Shown: positions 10,415 to 22,239 of the stretch, piece by piece | Numbering within the stretch: position 1 is the first letter of the stretch | How the letters are laid out: each line of letters starts with the position of its first letter | Source: Doryteuthis pealeii | Taxonomy: Eukaryota > Mollusca > Cephalopoda > Myopsida > Loliginidae | DNA: 64,000 nt | Direction of reading: 5' to 3' | NCBI GenBank assembly: GCA_023376005.1 | Contig: CM042145.1 | Coordinates: forward strand, 15,672,066 to 15,736,065 | Notes under the pieces: generated by a model | The model's input: only the letters and a program-made list of their open reading frames with translations | Told to the model about the DNA's origin: nothing | Databases searched by the model: none | Made by a program: the position numbers and the translations under genes

Positions 10415-10618
10415 GATTTTGACACAAACTTGAAGAAGAAGTCAAAAGCTAGATGAGTTATACCAGCTACATCCTCTGATAACTCTCCTGCATGCATTAT
10501 CTACGTACTTACATACAAATATGTGGCTGGTTTGAAATGTCATATAAGACACAGGTATAAGACTGATGAGAACTATTTTGCCCTCATATGTTGAAATAAC
10601 AAGAGAGTTCATCACACG

Positions 10619-10679
<61 letters not shown>

Positions 10680-10680
10680 A
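10321..10680. repeat. (TA)n tracts around unique sequence
   Basis: TA tracts at 10321-10415 and 10620-10680 flank about 200 bp without recognisable content. Right border of the duplicated block. Confidence 0.85.
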
Positions 10681-10923
10681 TCGTTTTTCCAACGATTTTC
10701 ATTTCAAATAAAGATTCACTCTGATGAAGGTCGAATTTTCTTTGAGTATGGAATATTTTTACATTTTTTCTATTATCATTATTTTCATTTGTTTATTTAA
10801 TAATAATAATAGTTTGAATAATGTACACATAGATAAACTCCTGACCGAAACACATGTAAGTGATATTGATTAAAATTATCCTTTATTATCCATTCTGTAC
10901 TTTCTTTCCTTTATTCATTATTT

Positions 10924-10967
<44 letters not shown>
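10681..10967. repeat. TA-flanked dispersed element, family T
   Basis: About 240 bp between (TA)n tracts: AAAGATTCACTCTGATGAAGG, then AACTCCTGACCGAAACACAT. A relative lies at 45434-45738 (TTTACTCTGACGAAGGGCG, AACTCCTGGCCGAAACGCG), also between (TA)n tracts. Confidence 0.6.
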
Positions 10968-10968
<1 letters not shown>

Positions 10969-11195
10969 AGGTGTGTCATAAAAGTACCGAGATTAATGCT
11001 GTATTTACCAAGATAGAGATAAACAATTAATGGAACATTAATTTTTTTCAGAATACAAGGTGTGTCATAAAAGTGCCGAGTTTGAAACTATTTACCAAGA
11101 TAGAAATGAACAATGAAAGGAACATTAATTTTTTCAGAATACAAGGTGTATCAAAAAGTACAAAAAATCACAATACTTTTTTGACACACCTTATA
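10968..11195. mobile_element. Mariner-type MITE cluster
   Basis: ACAAGGTGTGTCATAAAAGT occurs twice in direct orientation and once diverged, and the cluster ends with the inverse, TTTTTTGACACACCTT. These are short mariner-like terminal repeats arranged as overlapping solo ends separated by about 80 bp (CCAAGATAGAAATGAACAAT). Confidence 0.6.
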
Positions 11196-11639
11196 TATAT
11201 ATATGTGTGTGTGTGTATGTGTGTGTTTGTGTGTGTATATATGTATATTGTATATTGGGTTGAGTTAAAACACTGTTCACTCTTCAGTACTGCATGAGTC
11301 AGGGGAGGAGAGTGCCCAGTAAAGTAGATAGAGTAGTGTGAAGTGATTGTAAGCGAACGTTTGATAGACCACTCGCATGGCAGTTCTACCTGAATTTCAA
11401 GAGTCAGAGGGTGTTGGGTGTTGTGTAGGTGTAGCTTTGAAAGATGGCTTAGCAGTAATATGTGGTGTCAGGAATGGGATTAAGCAAAAAAAAAAAAACA
11501 AAAACAAAAAAAAAAAGAAGAAAAACCCCTGCCCACACAAAGAAAAAAACAAAACTGGGTTACTTGAGACAGTTCAGCTACTTATGTACAAGTGTCATTA
11601 AATAAATAAGGTGAATTTTGCCTAATGAGTTGGCACTAG

Positions 11640-12180
11640 GAAGGACTGTTTGCAGTTATACCTTTTTCAAGGAAATCAATTGTGATGGGTTCTTTCATGT
11701 TACAGAAGACTGTCAGCATGACCTTCTTTACTAACCACTGTACCCAAGACCTTACTAGAGATATAAGGATACTACTTATTGTCTTTGTGATTCAGACTCA
11801 TAGTGGAAAACCCATGTTTAGCTCATTTGTAAACATTTTTTGACTGAAACATGTTTCTCCATATACATCACTCATTCTGCTGTAAATTTCGCATGGTTTG
11901 CACTTCTTAACCACCAAAAATTTGATGACGAACCTCTGTTTGATGATGAGGAAACATGTTTCTCCATATACATCACTCATTCTGCTGTAAATTTCACATG
12001 GTTTGCATTTCTTAACCACCAAAAATTTGATGACGAACCTCTGTTTGATGATGAGGAAACATGTTTCTCCATATACATCACTCATTCTACTGTAAATTTC
12101 ACATGGTTTGCACTTCTTAACCACCAAGAATTTGATGACGAATCTCTGTTTGATGATGAGGACTCTGTTTGATTTCCCAC
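11640..12180 (-). pseudogene. Mariner transposase relic with tandemly triplicated HTH segment
   Basis: On the minus strand, IIKQRFVIKFLVVKKCKPCE and IYSRMSDVYGETCF form the first helix-turn-helix of a mariner transposase (compare the usual IKFL..E...P.EIY.RL..VYG). A 105-bp stretch holding it is repeated three times (11850-12165). Beyond it, KVMLTVFCNMKEPITIDFLE plus KG is the region around the first catalytic strand. Both strands happen to stay open across the repeats because the unit length is a multiple of three. Confidence 0.68.
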
Positions 12181-12457
12181 CATTTTGAATAGCCTCAAAA
12201 CAAATATTTCTGTGAGATTAAAATAATGTTTGCTATAAACCTATTCCAAACAACTTAGATTTTACATTTATTCTGAAAATTTTGTTATTTTGCTCGTTTC
12301 AAAAAAATTCCCTCTATTTATTGAATGACCCTCATAGATTAGCATTATCTGAATTATTCAGACTATTATCCTCATCCTCATCTTCATTGTTATCTGTACA
12401 ACGTTTCGGCCGATATGCCTTCCTCGTAGATATATAAAATATAAAATTTGTTCTTAC

Positions 12458-12838
12458 CTTTCCTTAATCCGGCTGCAAATGCTAGTCCAGTTGGTTCTAC
12501 CTGACTAACAGTAATGGGTTTCTTGTTGGTCACACTGAAGCCACATCTCTGTGGTCTTTTACAGGTCAGATAAATTGGAGACACGCTGGGCACAACTCCA
12601 ACCGCTGGAGGGTGACCATTAGTCTCTTTCATCAAAATAGTCAGTACGTCTGCCGACAGCATTGATATATCATAACCATCAAGTTCCATTAGTCTGTCTC
12701 CAGGAACAAGGCCTGATTCTTCAGCCTCACTACCTGGCTTGACCGATGCTATAAATGTTGGACCATCGCCAACAATCTGGAATCCATATTTCTGAGGCCA
12801 TAGCTTCTCTCCAGAAGACATTTTTGGTTTTTGATTTC
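12458..12838 (-). CDS. PDZ scaffold gene, exon A (PDZ1 and start of PDZ2)
   Basis: This exon encodes 126 full codons of a multi-PDZ scaffold, a class of cytoplasmic adaptor that gathers membrane receptors and actin regulators. PDZ1 covers about residues 10-85 (binding loop KYGFQI, then GLVPGDRLMELDG). PDZ2 starts near residue 95 (loop RCGFSV) and stops at the exon end, GLRK plus one base. The acceptor CCTATACAG and donor AAAG/GTAAGA are both good. ATG at 12823 (MSSGEKLWP) may be the true start, with the upstream codons as 5' UTR, or the exon may be internal with a phase-1 acceptor. The spacing of WP, YGF and GP, and the later PPAVGVVP, recall the N-terminus of delphilin (GRID2IP). That comparison is from memory. 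The exon is not in the second copy of the block. Confidence 0.85.
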
Positions 12839-12967
12839 CTGTATAGGAAACCAAAAATCTGTAACACAAATAAAAAATACTTTGTATTAAAATCAAAAGT
12901 GGTGCAGCAATTAGGTTAGTGTGAAAATAAATGCAATTTTCTTTATCTCAAACTTTGATTCATATTT

Positions 12968-13346
12968 TGGAATATACTATTTAACAATATTCATGTTCAG
13001 ATACTATTTATATACTATATAATATTTATATACTATATGCTATTTAACAATATTCATGTTCATATACTATTTATATACTATATACTATTATATACTATAT
13101 ACTATCTAACAATCTTCATGTTCATATACTATTATATACTATAACTATTTAACAATATCATCATATACTATTTATATACTATATACTATATAATACTATT
13201 TAACAATATTCATGTTCATATACTATTATATATATATACTATTTATATACTATATACTATTTAACAATATTCATATACTATTATATACTATATACTATTA
13301 TATACTATATACTATTAACAATATCATTTCATATACTATTTATATA
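12968..13346. repeat. TATACTATTTATATACTA satellite, left part
   Basis: Irregular 45-65 bp units of TTTAACAATATTCATGTTCA plus TATACTA blocks. Continues at 15888 after the Helitron-like insertion. Confidence 0.8.
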
Positions 13347-15890
13347 CTACTAGCTAAAGTAACCGGTCCATGACCGGACTAAAATGAAATTTGGATCACC
13401 AGGGAGTGAGAGAGAAAGTGGAAGACAGTAGTTAGAGAGGGGGTAAGAGGAAAATAATTCTTGAAACTAAAATCATTGAGAATTTGTATATTTCAGGATT
13501 TGTATTTTCTGTTTTATAGTTTAAAATTATTTCATATTATTATACAACAAATTGAAAGTATTCGTTTGTATATTTGTTTGTTATTGTTTTAAATTTTTTG
13601 TACATGACAACAATTCACATTTAGTTCTTAATTGCATGTTGAGTTTAAAAAGAAGCTGAGAATCGAAAATTTAAATTCTTCGTATTGCAATATCTATTTT
13701 TGCTAAAACCTAAGATAGTATTATAGGGACCACCAATTGATCAGTTTAGGCCATCTTGAATAAAACGGAAATATTTTGTTATTATTTATAATTAATTGAT
13801 TTTTCATAGAATTTAAAAAACTCTTATCGTAACTTGTTTTTAGCTACGTTAATTTTCAGTTGATTTAACAGTGCAAAAATGAAAACATTGTTTTTCAATC
13901 ATAATTTTCATTATTTCCGTAAGCTGAAAAAAAGTTAAATCATCAGGAGTTTATTTAATGTTTTTTCTTTCAAATGGGAGAAAATTTTTCAAGAAAATAT
14001 TAATTTTTCTGCAAGTTTCATAGTGTTAAATATAGGGGGTGGGTAAATTTCACAGGGTTAAATTGGTAGTACCTAGTATTTTAAAAACATTGTTTAAAAA
14101 CGTTTTGGTGGACCTGATTATCTGGACTCCCCCTCCCCCCATCTATTTTTTTTCCTTCAGTTGATTATTATCGATTACACACCAATCTATCAGATTGAAA
14201 AAAAAAAAATTCTTAAAAGTTCTTTATTATTTGAGTATTCACGGGTGCTCATTTCCTCGTATAAGTTTATAGTAAATTCATCCCCCATATCGGAAACGCT
14301 TGAACGGAACCCAAATTATTTATTTATTTTCCCATTAAACTAACCCCCCGCCTAACCCTAACCCTTAACCCCCCCCCCCTAGTTAAAATTAAGTTTTATT
14401 ACAAAATTTGTATTAATTACAAAACATCAATTTTCATAAAAGTTCAAATGTCACCTATGAAATCTCTATTTAAACATGCCAATTTTTCAGAACTGAAAAG
14501 TTGCACTATGAACTCAGCGATGTTTATTGACTTCACAATAAAGAGTAAAATCATAAAACTTAAAATTTAATTTGTAAGGCAAATTCTGAGGAATATTTTA
14601 AATTGTATTTTGAATAATAATTTAAATGTTGGTTGTTAGTTGTTTTGTTTTATCAACTTTTCGGGTAATTTACTAACGAATCATGTCATTTTGATAAACA
14701 AAGCGCTTACAATTTTTCGTACTTACATATAAAATTTTTTGAAATGTTCCAATAACTGGATATTGTCGGATAAACTTGAAATAAATTTCGTCTTACAAAT
14801 AATTGACTACTTATCTCCAGTCGGGCCTTCGACTAAAGATAAAACACCGGATTTTGTCCGTATTAGAAACCTTTGTTTTTGTTTTTATCGTGGTTTGAGA
14901 AAATAATTAGTTAACGAACCAAAAGAAAAACAGTTTCTAAGGAAATTCGTCAATCTTATTGTTATTTTTAACCCTTTTAAAACTCTAACAATAAAATTAA
15001 TAAATAAATTAAAGAATTAAAAGTCATTTTATTCGAATGAAAATCTTAGTTTAATTTATACAAATATGTAACCGTACTTACGACGTAAACTGATTTTCAT
15101 GATACTGTTATTTACGATTAAAATTTTTTTTTAATAATGTAACCGTAAAACGTGCATTTTGATTTTCTACAATTTTTATGCATTACAAAAATTAAAATTA
15201 AAATGAGTGTACTGTACAATTTAAGAATATGGACAAACTCGCTGTAAAAAATAATTTAATCTATAAAAACACATACAAATTACATATTCAGAAAGACTAT
15301 TTCATCTTATTACTAAAGGTATAAATATTTTAAAGATTTGATCCTAAATAGGTAAGAGATTCCGATCTGACTGTTATAGACTGCACTGCTTGTATCGCAA
15401 TAATCATAGCAGCGTGGCTATCCGAAGCCATTTTTTAATTTTTTAACTCGCTGTAAAAAATGATTCAATTGATAAAAACTCACACAAATTACATATTTTG
15501 AAAGAGTATTTTCTTATCTTTCTAACGATATAAAAATTATTAAAGACTGGACCATAAATAGGCCATAAGTTCGGAGCTGAATGGCTTAGACTGCAAAATT
15601 AATTCATTAAAATCAAAACTTCGCTGCTGTTATCGCTTTAACAATAAGCAGGCAGAGACAATATTTTATTATCAGGAGGGGCTGATATACGGACAGTTCC
15701 GCAAATTGGGTGATTTTGGATTAATTAATCGATTAAATCCCTTAATCAGTAAAAATCAATAACCAAATTTGGAATTTTTCTTAGTTAGAACGATATCAAT
15801 GTGTATGCAAGATTTTGAATCTGAGTGACCTCCCGTTTTTTTGTTATACGTCGACACGTACATACCAAAATCTCTGTTTTATATATTAGA
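13347..15890 (+). mobile_element. Helitron/Helentron-like non-autonomous element inserted in satellite
   Basis: About 2.5 kb of unique AT-rich sequence interrupts a TATACTATTTATATACTA satellite. The left end is ACTAGCTAAAGTAACCGGTC with a small palindrome ACCGGTCCATGACCGG; the right end is TTTTATATATTAGAT. These ends are typical of Helentron/HINE elements, which insert between T residues without target duplication. Inside are two diverged copies of a roughly 200-bp segment (15235 and 15444, both starting AACTCGCTGTAAAAAAT). No transposase or helicase frame. Confidence 0.5.
14300..14382. repeat. Fragment of the telomere-repeat MITE
   Basis: AATTATTTATTTATTTTCCC, then ATTAAACTAACC and CCTAACCCTAACCC in reverse orientation; lies inside the Helitron-like element. 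Confidence 0.55.
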
Positions 15891-16415
15891 TATACTATTT
15901 ATATACTATATACTATTTAACAATATTCATGTTCATATACTATCTATATACTATATACTATTTATATACTATATACTATTTAACAATATTCATGTTCATA
16001 TACTATTATATACTATATACTACTTATATACTATATACTAACAATATTCATGTTCATATACTATTTATATACTATATACTATTTATATACTATTTACTAT
16101 TTAACAATATTATGTTCATATACTATTTATATACTATTATACTATTTATAACTATATACATTTAACAATATTCATGTTCATATACTATACTATATACTAT
16201 TTATACTATATACTATTTAACAATATTCATGTTCATATACTATTTATATACTATATACTACTTATATACTATATACTAACAATATTCATGTTCATATACT
16301 ATTTATATACTATATACTATTTATATACTATATACTATTTAACAATATTTATGTTCATATACTATTTATATACTATATACTATTTAACAATATTCATGTT
16401 CATGTTCATGTTCAT
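15888..16415. repeat. TATACTATTTATATACTA satellite, right part
   Basis: Same unit as 12968-13346. Open frames here are artefacts of the repeat. Confidence 0.8.
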
Positions 16416-16483
16416 ATGATTTTAAGGCATGAATTTTATTCTATAAATTTACTCCTTATATGTAAAGTAAGTAAGGAGGCATG

Positions 16484-16748
16484 TGGTGTAATAGTTACCT
16501 TCATAGGAAATGGACATGGTGAGATGAGTTCAAATCCTGAATGAGGCTGTCTGCTTTTCACATTGAGGTAATACCCCTTGGAACTATTCTCCCTCCAGCT
16601 ATGGGTAAATAGTAGGGCAGGGTAGGATCTTCAACCTCAGTTAGACAACTAGTCTAGGAGAATGAAAACTCTAAATTCAAACCAGTTTAACTCTGCTTAA
16701 GAAATTGACCTTGTGTCACATCCTACTCATGCGGAGAGGTTGGTAAAT
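16484..16748 (+). mobile_element. SINE2, full length
   Basis: Head GGCATGTGGTGTAATAGTTA (A box) and TGAGTTCAAATCCTGAA (B box); tail TGTGTCACATCCTACTCATG. Confidence 0.7.
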
Positions 16749-16763
16749 ATGCATATGTAAATA

Positions 16764-16990
16764 AAGTAGGCAGAGTGGCCTATTGTCAGTATCAGCCAAA
16801 CAGCGAGGGAGTCTATCCCCTTTTTGATAGTGCTAGACCAGGGAGATTGTTTTTATTGAGGTGTAGCACCGCACCTACCGTCATTTCCCAGATGCTTTGC
16901 TCCATGGATCAGATTACCCAAGCTGTACTACACTTGCGCTGATTTAGCAAGGAAGGACTGGTATCGAACCTGGAACCTTGCAATTCCCAG
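16764..16990 (-). mobile_element. SINE1 with diverged head
   Basis: Body on the minus strand (GGATCAGATTACC, GATAGTGCTAGACCAGGG on plus) with head TGGTATCGAACCTGGAACC; older copy. Confidence 0.6.
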
Positions 16991-17689
16991 GCAGATGCTT
17001 ATAGGATAAAATCCTATATCTTATATCCAAATAAGGATAAACAAAAAAACATACAAACACAATTCTTTTTCGTAACTTAAGGAAAAGAGATTAAAAAAAT
17101 ATTTATACATTAGTCAGAGTTCGATTGGACAAATCATCATGCTTAAAACTACGTCTGTGCTTAAGCGCCAAAATAGATTATCAAAATCAGAGCCTATTTG
17201 TAAATATAAATACAGACAGAAAAATCAACAAACACCCATTCCATCTCTGCTCTGAGATGACACTACATGATTGCAGGCACTAAACTTTCAATCAAAGAAA
17301 CAGATGTCTCAGAATTAACTCTGAGTAAACGAGTCGACTTGCTGATACCAAAAACAAACATCAACCTTCTGAGTCACTGTTTACTACTACCATCATCATG
17401 CAGTGCAATTAACATCACCAATCCATTTTCTCAGGTCGTATTCACAAAACTTTATTTTTCATTTGTCCGATCGAACTTTGATGACTCTACATACAAATAT
17501 TTGCATTCATATTAGTCTTTTGAACATTCACATATTTTGATTTATACAAATTTATTCGGAGAATAAATTCATTTGTTATTTATAAATACAAGACCTCAAA
17601 TATTACAACGCCAACCACATAGAGTATATAAACTAATTATCTCTTTTATATGTTATAAATAAACTATATTGATTATAAATTAGGTTCTC

Positions 17690-17792
17690 ATTAATAAATC
17701 CTTTAGATTATTGTGGAATCTGTGACGTAAGCCGTGACGTAGTTTCGGCTTCAGACAGAAATGCAGTCTATCTCCATTATATATAGATATGC
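17690..17792 (+). mobile_element. 3' end of HINE-like family
   Basis: GTGACGTAAGCCGTGACGTA then TCAGACAGAAATGCAG and CTCCATTATATATAGAT, the shared 3' terminus; the 5' part was not delimited. Confidence 0.4.
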
Positions 17793-18134
17793 ATTGTCTT
17801 TGTCATTTCTCGGTATTTTCTGCCTAAACTGTGTCTTGTTATTTTATCGTCATTTAAATATTATTTGTAAAGTCAGAACATGCAACACCTGCCTCTACCT
17901 GCTCTACTGACTGAGCTAAACCAGCCACTACTTTCCTTATATGTATTTGTACAATTCTATTTTTGGTTTCAGAGATTTAAATCCAGTAAAATTTGGTAAT
18001 AAATGCTATTTAATCGAAATTTACTGTCTGAAACTTTGATTCATATTATCATTTTTATAATGGTCGAAGATTTAAATTTACCTAATGAAGAAGGGTTAAA
18101 TCTATGACATTCACTTTTAGTTTGTGAAATAGAT

Positions 18135-18490
18135 CACTAATTAGGAAGGACTATTTGCAATTATACCTTTTTCAAGGAAATCAATTGTGATGGATCCTTT
18201 CATGTTACAGAAGACTGTCAGCATGACCTTCTTTACTGTACCCAAGACCTTACTAGAGAGTCACTGTGTTTCCACTTCACGGATTGTCTTTGTGACTCAG
18301 ACTCATAGTGGAAAACCCATGTTTAGCTCATTTGTAAAAATTTTTTGACTGAAACATGTTTCTCCATATACATCACTCATTCTGCTGTAAATTTCACATG
18401 GTTTGCACTTCTTAACCACCAAAAATTTGATGACGAACCTCTGTTTGATGATGAGGAAACATGTTTCTCCATATACATCACTCATTCTAG
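18135..18490 (-). pseudogene. Mariner transposase relic, second locus
   Basis: Same relic as 11640-12180 with only about 1.4 HTH repeat units, cut off on the right by a SINE2 copy. Shows the triplication is locus-specific or was lost here. Confidence 0.62.
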
Positions 18491-18504
18491 TAGTGACCAC
18501 ACCA

Positions 18505-18735
18505 AGTGGAGTTTAACAGGTTTGAATTCAGAGTTTTCCTTCTCCTAGACTGGTTGTCTAACCAAAGTTAAAGAGCCCAGTCTGCCCTACTATTTACCCT
18601 TAGCTGGAGGGAGAGTAGTTGGATTCATACCTTTCCCCAAGGGTATTAGTGCTATGTGAACTGTAGCTTCATCCAGGATTTCAATTTGGGTCGACAAGTC
18701 CATTTCCTACAACTCTAACGATTACACGACAGCCT
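18505..18735 (-). mobile_element. SINE2, tail truncated
   Basis: AGTGGAGTTTAACAGGTTTG to CCTACAACTCTAACGATTAC; abuts the mariner relic at 18490. Confidence 0.62.
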
Positions 18736-19261
18736 CCAACTATGTGTAACTATGTTTATGTAATATACCATTTTAAAGCATGAAGAATAGTAGTAGAAGT
18801 AGAAGTAGTAGTAGTAGTAGAAGTAGTGATGGAATTGGGAATTGTAAAGTTTAATTAGCATTTTGTAGGCTGACCCATTTCCTATTCAATTGGTACAAAC
18901 ATAATTACAATTTTTGTTATTTTCATTTTTGATTTGTATTTTGAAATAAACTATTATTCAACTATGTTCATGTAATCGACCATTTTAAAGCTTAAAATTT
19001 TGCTCTATTCATTCATGCTAATGGTTTTGTCTTAAGTATTTATTATTCCTTGTCAAATTAAAGATGGACAAAAATTTGAGCACTGAGTTCAAAATAGGAC
19101 AGCAGAAACTGTCCACAATATCAACCAGCATTTAACAATGAACATACAGCTCAATATTGGTTACAAAAATTTCATAACAGCAACAGGAGCCTTAAAAATG
19201 AATAGGATCAAAGAATCCAAATTTCTGAAGCCATATCTTGTTTCAAGAAAGTAGAAAAGAG

Positions 19262-19555
19262 GTTCACCGAGGACCAATATTAGCATTAGTGTCTGCAAGA
19301 GGGACATAAAGACATGCCACATCAACACCAACACATGGGAGGCTTGTGCAGAAGAGTGTGCGACCTGGTGCCTCCTCATCAAACAAGGAACGAGAAGAAG
19401 TGAAAAAGAGAGGAAAGTAGCCGCCACAGAAAAGAGAGCCAAAAGGAGGGAGAGACAATAGCAACTCCAGCAAGCATCACTTTTTGTTTGTAGTCACTGT
19501 ACCAGAGATTGCTATTAAAAAATTGGTCTGTTCAGCCACTCATGCAGTTGCAGAT
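19262..19555 (+). pseudogene. LINE ORF2 C-terminal fragment with zinc finger, two stops
   Basis: Plus-strand frame reads VCKRDIKTCHINTNTWEACA, then KRAKRRERQ, a stop, SLFVCSHCTRDCY, a stop, KIGLFSHSC. Same domain as at 2396 (basic helix plus CxxC...H finger) but a diverged lineage. Neighbouring open frames here are shadows. Confidence 0.65.
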
Positions 19556-19849
19556 AAAAAGAAAAAAAGCGGACACTACGCCATCATCTTTAGTAGTATT
19601 GAGAATTCTGAGGTATGGGGGTTATCGTCCTTGTCTACAAGCCTCTGTTTTGAAACAACCAATCACAGGCTAGAATACTTTGGCGGCAAACCCAAAGTGG
19701 GAAATTCTTCCTTTTTTCTGCTCAACCAGCATCAAAGACGGACCACAAATTGAACTCTCATATCCAGCATTACGACCAGATAAGCCGTAGCGGGGGATCT
19801 GATAATTCACTCTACCTCAGGAGTCAGCTAAGTTTTTTACAAATTATAT

Positions 19850-20452
19850 ACATTTGTTTGGTTTGTTTTGTTTTACGGCATATCAACCTCAGTGGGTCAT
19901 TTAATACCAATAAAGTTTTGAAATAAATCAATTCTTAATGGATAATACAATTTTTTTTATAAATACATTTTTCTATTTAACCCATAGATGGGACCCTAAC
20001 AGGTACTACCACTCCGGGTCAGAGTGGACCAGGGAGCAATGGTGATGAAGGGGTGATCCACATTCCCCAAACCTCCAAAACTGGAAGCTCACCATCAGAT
20101 AGAGTTTAACGTCATTCCCAGGACATGTAGACCCGCAGCCACCGCCTTCTAGCACCCATATGATAAAAAGGAGTTGGGGCTTGCCATAAGGGCAATAGGA
20201 TTGGGAAAATCATATAGGTACTAGGGCTTGACGTGACCAGCCGATTGATCGGAGGGGGCCTCTCCGACTGCCCGTCTAGCCCAAGATAAGGCCAAAGTGG
20301 AGTATTGCATGTCATGAACTGTTCATCCACCTGGGCTCTATCCTTAACCATCACGGGTTGCCACCCACGGCCAACAGGTGGCTCCATTGGGGGAGTCTTA
20401 CCCCTCTGCAGAGGTGCAGTCGGTGCATTCTAACGCCCCAGCCGACAGGGCG
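19850..20452 (-). repeat. R3 dispersed repeat, full copy
   Basis: About 600 bp shared with 37925-38510 in opposite orientation: CATATCAACCTCAGTGGGTC, CCCTAACAGGTACTACCACT, CCTCTGCAGAGGTGCAGTCG. A frame of 80-90 codons is open in both copies, but all four differences seen between them change the amino acid, so I do not call it a gene. The class is unknown; an A-rich end suggests a retroposon. Confidence 0.7.
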
Positions 20453-20682
20453 GTATATACATTTGTGCAGACGCACTAAAAGTTTGCAACCTTATTGTTA
20501 TATATATATATATATTCTGTAATACACTTCTTTAATTCCTATTTCAAGTTGTTCGTTTTATTCTTAACTCTTGACCTGTCTGTCACCATTCGTGGTTAAA
20601 ACTTTGTAGTAGACGGAAGGATGCTAACATAAATATCCATAATATATAAACACTAAATAAGAGTGTCCCATTATAGTGTAAT

Positions 20683-20770
20683 GGTTAGCAAGTTAGTCTC
20701 ACAAATCCATTACTACTTTAATAGTGAGTTTGATCCTTACTGGATGATCCATACTGTTGTATACCCCTTT
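20683..20770 (+). mobile_element. Third tRNA-like SINE head, second copy
   Basis: ATTATAGTGTAATGGTTAGC and GAGTTTGATCCTTACTGGATG; related to 30867-30972. Confidence 0.45.
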
Positions 20771-21361
20771 ACTTTCTTTCTAACTTCTTCTATTCTTTTT
20801 CTGTTCTTCCTGACATCTTAAGTTCTTCTAGGTCTCTTCTAACGTCTGGACTTCTCTTGGGGACTTCGTGTCTGGTCTTCCATTGGGGATTTCTCTTTAT
20901 CAGAAGCCCTGTGTCATTGTTAGTTTTTAGATAATAACACAAAACTTCGATTTACTTTGATCATATTTTATTCTCAAAATCCCCCACCAGACTACCTGCG
21001 CAGATCGAGTCGGAGCGTGTATAAGACAAATCACCACCGTCATGGTTTCTTGCTGACTGACTAAAATCTATTTCTAATCTAAACCGGAAGAGGGTCTTCT
21101 CCACCAATTCTCACGGTATCCACTGGAAAGAAGGATCAGGACAGGTCAAGGCTTGTCATTCAAATCCTTCAAGGCTGTGGGCTGCAGCTTATAACGACCA
21201 TTTTGATTTCTACACTATTGCACATAAATATTAGGTATCTAATAATTATGTAACAATACTTACGACCTTGTGTCACATCCTACCCATGGTGAACGGGTTG
21301 GGTAAATATTTACTAACGCTGAATAAATGGAATAATAAGTTAATAATAATAAGTTAAGCTT
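20771..21361. other. No gene recognised
   Basis: Includes pyrimidine-rich sequence, then CCCCCACCAGACTACCTGCG to GCTGCAGCTTATAACGACC, which is GC-richer than its surroundings and may be an unrecognised LTR. No frame with protein-like features. Confidence 0.3.
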
Positions 21362-21526
21362 GTTGCCCGATTCAGCTCAGTCAGTAGAGCATCTGCCTAA
21401 GAGCCACAAGGTTCCGGGTTCAATACTAACCGTCACCAACTCAGCGCATGAGTAGCACAATTGGGATCTGTGTGGTAAAATGGGGAGTGTGGCACTCCGC
21501 CTCAGATGCAAAAACAATCTCCATTT
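21362..21526 (+). mobile_element. SINE1 variant
   Basis: CCCGATTCAGCTCAGTCAGT and CCGGGTTCAATACTAACC (A and B boxes), then the SINE1 body up to AACAATCTCC. Confidence 0.68.
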
Positions 21527-22239
21527 TTTACATTTTCATGGAAACGAGTAGGACAGAATAGCCATGAAAGTAGAAAATCCATGAAATATCTTTTGTACGC
21601 TATGATATTGTTGATTACATTTAATGTAAATAAATAAGTAAAACAATACACTATTGTTGTATAATTTAATGGAGGCGTAGGGCTTTTGACAAGCCCTGTA
21701 GCAAGAGTTCTGAAGGAATGGAAAAATACCAGTAACAGTTAATGGCCCCAACCATAAACCTGTCTATGTACCCACATAGTCATTGTCATAGTCTTTGCTG
21801 TTCGAGAGAGTTTACATACATGCAACAAAACACAGTGGCGACACCCTCAGAAGGATACAGGCTGTGTAATGTGGAGGTGTGATATATATATATATATGTA
21901 AATAAGTATTATATATATAATTTGAATATATATGTTACTCATGAATAAAGCATTAAAATGTAATATTGATATTTAATCTGATTAAACCATTGAATTTCCA
22001 CTGACTCACCTTATAATAATTAATGTTTAAATGAGAAAAAATTATCTGATTTTTTAAAGAAAACAATAACATAACATTACTGTTACTAGTACAAAATAAA
22101 AAACACCCTAGTATGTTTTATAGTAAGTCATACAAGGAATTACTTGTGATTTTTTATGCCCTTTTGTATATATCTTAATAAAACTGTTAATAATATAAGA
22201 TAATAGGGTGGTTCATGATATATTATCATTACAAGTATA
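21527..22239. other. Intergenic, repeat remnants
   Basis: The only identifiable item is 22095-22225 (ACACCCTAGTATGTTTTATA to GGGTGGTTCATGATATATT), repeated inverted at 29701-29829. The rest is AT-rich and unremarkable. Confidence 0.4.

Noticed and set aside
10712..10745. CTGATGAAGGTCGAA in family T (and CTGACGAAGGGCG at 45530) as hammerheads
   Set aside because: No stem II and no GAAA; the GAAAC motif is about 130 nt away. Kept as a dispersed repeat only.
17267..17515. 82-codon plus-strand frame
   Set aside because: No recognisable domain, no copy and no splice context; cannot be told from chance.
20112..20387. Conserved 80-91 codon frame in both full R3 copies
   Set aside because: The differences seen between copies all change amino acids and no domain is recognisable; its conservation reflects recent copying of the repeat.
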